Origin: Lasioglossum baleicum
Taxonomy: Eukaryota > Arthropoda > Insecta > Hymenoptera > Halictidae
Direction: 5' to 3'
Assembly (NCBI RefSeq): GCF_051020765.1
Contig: NC_134934.1
Location: 14,336,001 to 14,400,000 of the forward strand
DNA: 64,000 nt
Below the pieces are notes generated by a model. The model was not told the DNA's origin and did no database searches. It worked only from the letters and a program-made list of their open reading frames with translations. Shown here in pieces: positions 57,715 to 64,000 of this stretch. Every line of letters starts with the position of its first letter. The stretch's first letter is position 1. The translations under genes and the position numbers were made by a program.

Positions 57715-58075
57715 TAGAAGCAGTGCCGAATTAATAGGTTCAAAGTAGAGGTTCCGTTTCAGATGTACATGAGATACAAGAGATACACCCTTTGTAGTTT
57801 GTCGAACGTAGAGAAGGATAACGATTGACAAAACCCAACCCACACCTTTGCGACGGCTACGGAGATAATACTGTATACAGATTCGTAGAATGACTAGCAA
57901 CGAAGCAGCGATCGAGCGATAAATAGGTTCATTCATAGTTCAATAATTACAAGCAGTGCCGGATTCAGTGTACACGGACAGGTTCAGTGTAGAGATCCCA
58001 ATTTCACGTGTACACAAGCATCTCCGTAACTGTCTACAGATTCTTAGAATGACTAGCAACGAAGCAGCGAAGAAA

Positions 58076-58660
58076 GCCACACCGGCAACGGGCCAGCGGG
58101 GGGAACAAAAGCGATTCTCCCGAAGGTCCGCGAAAATTCTGCGGTTTACCGGCAAGCCGCGGGTACAGGTTCGGGTACGTAGACTCGCGAGTCGCGACTA
58201 ATTACCGTCGACGAACACCAGCGTCCCATTGAAAGTAGGATCGGTATTGTCGAGCTCCCGCGAGCAAGGCCGCTTTTATTCGGCTCACGATTCGGATGAA
58301 CGCCGAAATGGCTGTTCGCGAGACACGGTCGTTCGCGATTTATCAGAGGAAGGGTGGCGGGGGAGTGCGAAACGAATTGTCCTGCGAGGCGCAGGATGCG
58401 TTTACGAGGGAAGATCCTTTCAACCGGTCCGCGTACCGGGAATACCGTTCTCCGACAGAATGGCTGCCGGTTAACGCAAGAAATTACGAGGGATTCCAAT
58501 TATGACCGTCGCCAACAGGAAGGAACATCGCGAACAACGGAATTGCCAGGCGAGGAGCTGCCACGCGATCGGTATCGCGGTGCGAAAATCGCTACGAAAA
58601 TCCGCGCACCTTGGGCGTTCCATAAATTGGACTCTAAACATGATTTTTAATCGATTATCC
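58076..58660. other. no gene recognised; CpG-rich
   Basis: Overlapping frames on both strands at 58146-58690 without domain resemblance. Confidence 0.4.
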
Positions 58661-58674
58661 CTTTACACTCTCGG

Positions 58675-58790
58675 AAATGTTCTAGGTTGATAGAACTGTC
58701 TTGATGCTTGAAACAATTAACCCTTTGCCCTCTTGAAAATATTCTAGGTAGATAGAACTGTCTTGACATATGAACAATTAAATCGTCTAT
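58675..58790. repeat. 62-bp tandem duplication including a CCCTTTGCCCTC motif
   Basis: TTCTAGGT(T/A)GATAGAACTG and GTCTTGA recur at about 58680 and 58742. The unit between carries TTAACCCTTTGCCCTC, close to the piggyBac-like termini elsewhere in the window. Confidence 0.7.
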
Positions 58791-59775
58791 GCCACACGGC
58801 CCACACGTCGTCAACCGAATTGTAATGACTTCTTCTTGATCAAACGCTGTCTACTCGATTCGTCAATCGTCATTCCACTGATTCCAGTTCTTCGTCATTC
58901 TACCGACTGCAGCCACAAATGAAACATTGCCAACACCATTCAACATGAAAATCGCAGCTCGTCGAACCGGAGAAGCTAGAAAGGAATGTGTAACGATTCA
59001 CGGAACGGGCACAGAGAGAAGAAGCGTGGCATTCTGTGCCATTCGGGGAATTCGCCATTCATGGCCGTGTTTCAGCGGCCCGTAATTTCTTGGACGATAA
59101 TTAGCAACCGCTCGCACCTCGGCGCGACGCGACGCGACGCGGTGCTGCTGCTAGTTTACGGTTACAATTAAAAATTTTTTAATTTCGCGAAAACCTGCTT
59201 CTGGCCTCTCGCAGCGCGTAGATTGCCCGCAGGGAGCCTCGAGGTCTCCCGTTGTAATAGGCTGTCTCCCTTGTCGCGCTGACTTTTCTTCGGCCGCACT
59301 TATTTCGCCGGAGCTCGACGCGAACTTTTCACCTCCATCGCCCTCCTTCTCCCTCGGAACTAATTTCATAGGCGAGAAAATTAACTACGACGCCCGCGGC
59401 TGCGAGAGAACAAGTCTCCCTCTCTCTCTCACTCACACTCTCTCTCTATCTTTCGTCGATCGCGTTCGCTCGGACGTGCGCCTTTTGTCACTCGATAATC
59501 GCTCGACACGAAAATCTTGACGCCTTACCCGCTCAACGATTATTAATAGATTTTTTAATGAGTGTGGTACACCTGAACGATCTCGATCACGTTTTTTCTA
59601 GGCGGCAACCCGGAAGCGAGTGCTCGAGAGCTCCTTGTTTCGAGGAAATTCGTGTTTATAACTAGACTCCGAATTTCATGCAATTACCACGCCAATTTGT
59701 TGATCGTATTATTTCTAACCCACTGTAATTACTAAAAAAAAAACTTTTTAAAAAACACGCTTATATTAAAATGCA
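58791..59775. other. no gene recognised; CpG-rich block 59020-59470
   Basis: Short frames only. A CT run lies at 59418-59430 and a GACGC repeat at about 59127-59142. The rest is AT-rich. Confidence 0.4.
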
Positions 59776-59777
59776 CT

Positions 59778-59918
59778 AAAAAGGAGAAAATAATTTTTTC
59801 GGCATTAGTAACTATAAATAAAAGCGTGGAGCGCTAAACTATATTGACGTAATCTTCGTGGGCGCTCCACGCTTTTATTTATAGTCACTAATGCCTAAAA
59901 AAATTATTTTCTCCTTTT
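59778..59918. mobile_element. short hairpin MITE with 57-bp arms
   Basis: The left arm (59778-59834: AAAAAGGAGAAAATAATTTT, then AGCGTGGAGCGC) is inverted at 59862-59918 with few mismatches, around a 27-base loop. No coding capacity. The superfamily is not clear; TA flanks are not evident. Confidence 0.85.
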
Positions 59919-59924
59919 TATATA

Positions 59925-60686
59925 TTTTTCTATTTTCTACTTTTTAGTCTTTTTTAAATGGAACGCAAGATATAGTACTACTTGTACGAAATAGGAAGAT
60001 ATAGAAACGCAAGATATATGGAAATACGCGAGAAAGAATGAAGGGATGAGTCCGAGAGACGACGCATTATGGGCCAAACCGACGAAATCTGTGTCAAAAT
60101 CAAAGAACTTTCGATAGAAATGAGATAGAGCGATGATATGTTTTTAAATGAAAAGTGATACCTTATTTTTTTATTTTTATCACCAGTAGTTAAAAAATTC
60201 AAATGAACGGAACACCACACTGAGCTCCTTCGGTGCGAAGTGGGTCAGTGGAGTGGGGATGAGTCGGAATGGGAACACGTAGTGGAGTAGGGAACGCTGG
60301 CGCGCGGAGTGGGGATCGTTGAACGTGACGTCGTACTACCGAGCGTCGCGCGGCGAGGTGTGACGGTTAATACTAAAATTCTTTTTTCTCCTAGACGCAC
60401 AGTTTCTTTAAATTTGTTTTTTTATGTTGCATTGTCATCCAGTTCTGAACTATGTTTAAAGTTTCAAGTCTCTAGCTCATCGGGAAGTGATTTCAAATTC
60501 GATTACAAGATTTGACGCATACAACGACAACGACAACTCGGCAAGCTAATATAAGCGTGGTAATAATAAAAAGAGATGTCTGCGCAGCTCCTGTCTTCTG
60601 AAATTACAATTTCTATTCTATTCTGTGAAAAAATCTCCAGCCTACTTGCAAGCCAAGCAAAAATTATAATGAAAATCACTATGATC
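59925..60686. other. no gene recognised
   Basis: AT-rich, with short GTGGAGT/GTGGGGAT direct repeats at about 60240-60320. No domain or RNA gene. Confidence 0.4.
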
Positions 60687-60870
60687 ACTGCGGATGTTCA
60701 TGCATTTTCCAATTTTAAGAAAGTGGAATGAAATAAAATCATATTTTTAATGGAAACAGCCTTTGTAGATTGAAAACAATTGGAAATTGTACAAAATTCT
60801 GTCGAATTTTATATTCTAGCCGTTTTTGAACATTTTCATATTAAATACATAAAGATCCGTACTCTAATGA
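60687..60870. mobile_element. GCGGATC-family element, complete
   Basis: ACTGCGGATGTTCATGCATT at the left and the inverse of AGAGTACGGATCTTTATG at the right enclose the block shared with 1318-1460 and 14241-14400. CACTATGATC occurs on both sides and may be a target duplication. Confidence 0.65.
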
Positions 60871-60879
60871 TCACTATGA

Positions 60880-61640
60880 TCTATGTTTAGTGTCCCAAGG
60901 GTACTCGAACGCATTTTTGGGCCACTGTATGTAGATAATCTCGAGTTTCCAATTTTTCACTTTGTACGCAGCGCACGATCATGAAACGCGCAATTAACGT
61001 GGATGATTCATTCTTAGCGATCGCGGAAGATGAATCAGTACGAAAGCAATGTTTCTCGATGAATCATCCCCAAAGCGAAAGGGCGTAAAGTCTTTCCAAT
61101 TTCGGAAAACTTTTGTCCACGGTGTTTCCCGGTTTTTCCGTGTTTCCTCGAGTGGTCGATACGTTTTTCACACGGTCCTCTCGCGTTCCACTTCGATTCC
61201 GTAAACGTAAATATTGTTTCTGTCGCGTTTTGTTTTCGAAACGCGGAGCCTCGCGATCGAGAGATTGGACGTTGAAAACTGTTCTCGTTCGAAACGACGC
61301 GAAACTAGTGCGCCGTCTCGCGGTTCGATGCATGCCCGGTACAATCAAGATGCACTATGCACCGGTGAACGATTCCTACCGCGTGAAATTAAGGGACGAT
61401 CACGTTCATCCTCGCTTAATCCCCGAGAAAGACGTGACTGGCTAAATAATAGGAGGCTGTTGTTGGATCGCGACTGCACGGTCTTTGATCGGCTTATTTA
61501 GCAGCGGCGCCAAAGCTTCTCCCTAATTCGATTCGAAATCGCATTCATTCTCGCGTCAGCGTGATGTTGCGCATTCTGGATTATCTTGCCCTAGCGAAAA
61601 ACAATACTAGACATTCTCCTTCAGTGTCTTTAGCGCATCT
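60880..61640. other. no gene recognised; CpG-rich 61060-61520
   Basis: Overlapping frames at 61064-61501 on both strands, none with a motif. Confidence 0.4.
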
Positions 61641-61650
61641 TTAACATTTC

Positions 61651-62140
61651 TTAACACTAAACCTACCATCACCGGTCTAAATGACCGGTCCCAGATTTTT
61701 TATTTTACGTATAAAAGTTGCCCCGCAAATGGGGCAAGTCCGTCTCTGAATGTTAAAAATTCTTTCGAACCTTGTTTCAAGTGCTACACGGCAGGAAAAG
61801 AATTATTATCAAGCCTGCTACAAAATGCTTTTCATTGCACTAGATATATTGTTTAGTTTTATAGTTACCCATACAGTACGCACTTACCTCACCGTGATAG
61901 TACGGACTTGCCCCGTGTAGTAATATTTACGGGTCAAGTGCATCTTAGTGGTTTTCTCAATACATTTTAAAAAATACAATAAAAACGGTTTATTCTTGGG
62001 CGACGTCTATGTAGAATAGTTCATACTAACTTATACTACATTAATAAATACAAGCTAGAGAAATTTCGTTCATATTATAATAAAAAGAACCAATTAACGG
62101 ACTTGCCCCGTAGAGACGTACTTACCCCACTCCACCTTAC
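61651..62140. repeat. CTTGCCCCGT-motif repeat with TTAA CACTAAACCTACC end
   Basis: TTAA then CACTAAACCTACCATCACC starts the block (same terminus as about 28995 inverted), followed by the palindrome ACCGGTCTAAATGACCGGTC. Three CTTGCCCCGTGT/CTTGCCCCGTAG motifs follow. 61715-61800 is the inverted copy of 12935-13020, and the end CCCACTCCACCTTA (62124-62140) matches 13236. No ORF. Confidence 0.65.
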
Positions 62141-62144
62141 ATGA

Positions 62145-63510
62145 TTTTTATCATTTTATAAACGTAAATGTGTAGTAATTGATTAGTATTCCTAGAAAAC
62201 GGCTTATTTCTTATTAATAATTGCGTTAGTAGGAAAGAACAATTATACCTGGGAAAAAGAAAAATCGTTAGTATAAGATAAAAATGACTTAATATTTTGT
62301 TGGATATCCTCCACTTTTTATAACATGCCTTAGGCGATTTGGCATATTGGCGTCGTGACATGAAATTTCCGAAAAATCGGCGAAAGAACTTGGAAAGTCG
62401 GTATACTCGCGAGGTGGTCGGTCAGGATGGCGACGGCCCATTTTCGCGAATGCTATGGAACGAGGTCGAGGTAGTTGAAGAAGTCAGAGATAGGGGGTTG
62501 AAAGGGGATGAAGGGAGACTGATTCTGAGGGCGGAATGGGCCGTCGAAGAGGAACGTTCCAACGGAGATCGGGAAGATAGACGGACAAACGGTAGCGTCC
62601 GCGACGATCGCGGGGGAGGGATCGTTTGGAGTGCGTTCAAATCGTCGTAGCAATTTCGCTGTGGCCTCCCTCTCTCTCTCTCTCCTGTCTCCCTCTTCGT
62701 TTCTACAGTCGCGTTTAATTTCTGTCTCGTCACTGGTGAAACTCGCCGGTGCGCGGTGGCTCGGTTGTTGACCGAGAAAAAACGATTGAGAGAGAGAAGG
62801 GGGGGGGAATCGTCGTGGAAACGCATGGGTGTTCGCGTCGGCCATTTTCATTCATCGGACGGTCCTCGGTACCCGGGGAATAAATTATCGTCGTTCGGGT
62901 CGGGAACGGGTTTTTCGTACGTGGATTCGGTAAGGTACGCCAAGCTATTTCGGCCAGCCGTAATTCATATTTACGACCGATGGGAGTTACGCCAACTATA
63001 AGAGGCTGCATAATGAAACCCAGTGGCAGTAACACCCTCCCACCAGTTTTTCCTTAGCCCCGTTTCATTTTTATTCCCGCCGAGCCGCGCCGTTTACCGC
63101 TTTTTCCTTTGCCCTTCCTCTCTTTCTCTCTCTTGCCATCCGCTTCGTCGATATCCAGGATCGGGATCAGGATTCGGGATCGGGATTGGGATCGGTCTAA
63201 TATCGCCGACCCTCGTCGAACCTTTCCCATCGATATTTCAAGGTTCCGAAAGCCTACGGGGTTATGCGTTATACCTATCGCGCGCCATCGATTTCCTCTC
63301 GTCTTATTTATGGGGCCGATTTATGCACCGAGACAACACCAATTTGCTGCCTATCCGCCGGGCGAACGATCGAACCTGTTGTCCCTTCGTTTCCGGCTGT
63401 CGCTTCATTGATCCAGAACTGGGTCGACGTTTCACGGTGTCGTCATTGTTACCGCGTGACGCTGTGCCTATGTCACGAACGATCCAGATCTTATTGAATA
63501 TTAGGATTGG
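62145..63510. other. no gene recognised; CpG-rich block 62330-63500
   Basis: Long overlapping frames on both strands (62339-62650, 62422-62851 minus, 63023-63550 plus) arise in CpG-rich and CT-rich sequence. The 175-residue + frame begins with a Phe/Leu/Ser-rich stretch but no convincing signal peptide and no known domain. A GGGATC-type hexamer repeat lies at about 63156-63200. Confidence 0.35.
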
Positions 63511-63514
63511 TAGA

Positions 63515-63565
63515 CGGCGGATCTTATGCGTTTATCATAGAAATCAGTAGCTGTAACTTGAAACA
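63515..63565 (+). repeat. GCGGATC-family terminus
   Basis: GACGGCGGATCTTATGCGTT, then AATCAGTAGCTGTAACTTGA, matches 47459-47510 and 51735-51790. No opposite end is found before the window edge. Confidence 0.6.
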
Positions 63566-63694
63566 GCTAAAACTTTCGGAGAATTTGAAAATACTGTTAT
63601 ATTATTCTCAACTTGTTTTCGAAATTTTTATATTCGAGATTACAGCGTTTGCAAAGGTACATTATTGGAAAATTATTGATTAATTTCTTGCACC

Positions 63695-63930
63695 CGCCAG
63701 GTGCAATTGCATTTTATTCTTTAATTCAACCCAATGTTTTTGTTAAACTGTTAAGCCAATCGATCCCATTTATTATCCTTATTATTAGAAGTATTGACAT
63801 TTCGATGATCTTGGGTTAGTACTTTTATACGTAGGATAATAAAAGGGATCGGTTAATCTAATAAAAAAATTGGGTTGCATTAAAGAATGAAGTGTAATTA
63901 TTGCATCCACATAAAGAATAAGGTTATAGG
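63695..63930. mobile_element. inverted-repeat element at the right edge
   Basis: TTTATTCTTTAATTCAACCC and CGATCCCATTTATTATCC recur inverted at 63835-63900 (AGGATAATAAAAGGGATCG, TGGGTTGCATTAAAGAAT). The arms are about 85 bp around a short centre. The two minor frames at 63613 and 63785 are symmetric products of it. Confidence 0.75.
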
Positions 63931-64000
63931 AAGTTAAGATGTATGTATTATGACGTATGATTTTTTCCTCTATCATTTTTCTTAAAAAACAACAGCAACT

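Larger units (their letters stand above)
57313..58075. repeat. tandem duplication, one copy carrying a mariner
   Basis: GATCGA(A/G)CGATAAA(C/T)AGG, AATAATTA and AAGCAGTGCCG(A/G)ATT occur in the same order in copy A (57313-57355 plus 57717 onward) and copy B (57910-57965). AGATTC.TAGAATGACTAGC and AACGAAGCAGCGA then recur at about 57880 and 58039. Copy A is split by the mariner 57356-57714. Confidence 0.75.

Noticed and set aside
62422..62851. Overlapping 134- and 132-residue minus frames
   Set aside because: CpG- and CT-rich chance frames with no domain; they contradict one another in register.

Overview
The window looks like a stretch of insect nuclear genome, most likely hymenopteran (ant, bee or wasp). 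That assignment is an inference. It rests on one clearly spliced animal gene with GT..AG introns, strong alternation of AT-rich and CpG-rich sequence, long CT/GA microsatellites, mariner elements, and many short inverted-repeat elements ending in CAGGGTG with TA target duplications. There is no operon structure and no tRNA or rRNA gene that I can see. Coding density is very low, and nearly all open frames are chance ORFs in CpG-rich or repeat sequence.

Genes. (1) A complete five-exon stomatin-family (band 7/SPFH) gene lies on the + strand at 51354-56256. Every junction keeps frame and the predicted protein is 294 aa. (2) A single exon on the - strand at 10310-10399 encodes the first transmembrane segment of what looks like an LHFPL-type tetraspan protein. 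It ends at a good donor site, and its remaining exons are probably beyond the left edge. (3) Coding remnants sit inside transposons: a MADF-domain ORF at 49416-49715 in a PIF/Harbinger-like element, a mariner transposase N-terminal fragment at 48410-48620, and a mariner transposase C-terminal fragment at 57428-57517.

Layout. 1-10.3 kb is AT-rich, with foldback elements (2.4-3.0 and 8.0-8.6 kb), a 36-bp minisatellite (6.6-7.0 kb) and the probable first intron of the LHFPL-like gene. 10.3-12.0 kb holds the LHFPL-like exon and a GC-rich 5' flank with a 166-bp tandem repeat. 12.3-24 kb has CpG-rich blocks without recognisable genes, a decanucleotide array (16.85-17.17 kb) and a ~190-bp satellite (22.6-23.3 kb). 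24.2-25.2 kb is a nested transposon: a hAT element with an 8-bp target duplication that contains a mariner-type miniature element and a near-perfect 356-bp palindrome. 28-41 kb carries a TTAA-flanked element broken by a hAT-type foldback, a Helitron-like element, a 1,977-bp foldback with ~450-bp arms that contains another hAT-type foldback, and further elements. 43-50 kb has more foldbacks, a decayed mariner and a Harbinger-like element with a hAT-type foldback inside its terminal repeat. 51-56.3 kb is the stomatin-like gene, whose intron 1 is almost entirely one inverted-repeat element. 57-64 kb has a mariner inserted in a tandem duplication, hairpin elements and CpG-rich blocks.

The most striking feature is the transposon record. 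Four hAT-type foldbacks with 8-bp duplications share termini, but each is filled with a different short self-complementary micro-repeat. Several insertions can be dated relative to each other by nesting, and two have a paralogous empty site in the same window.
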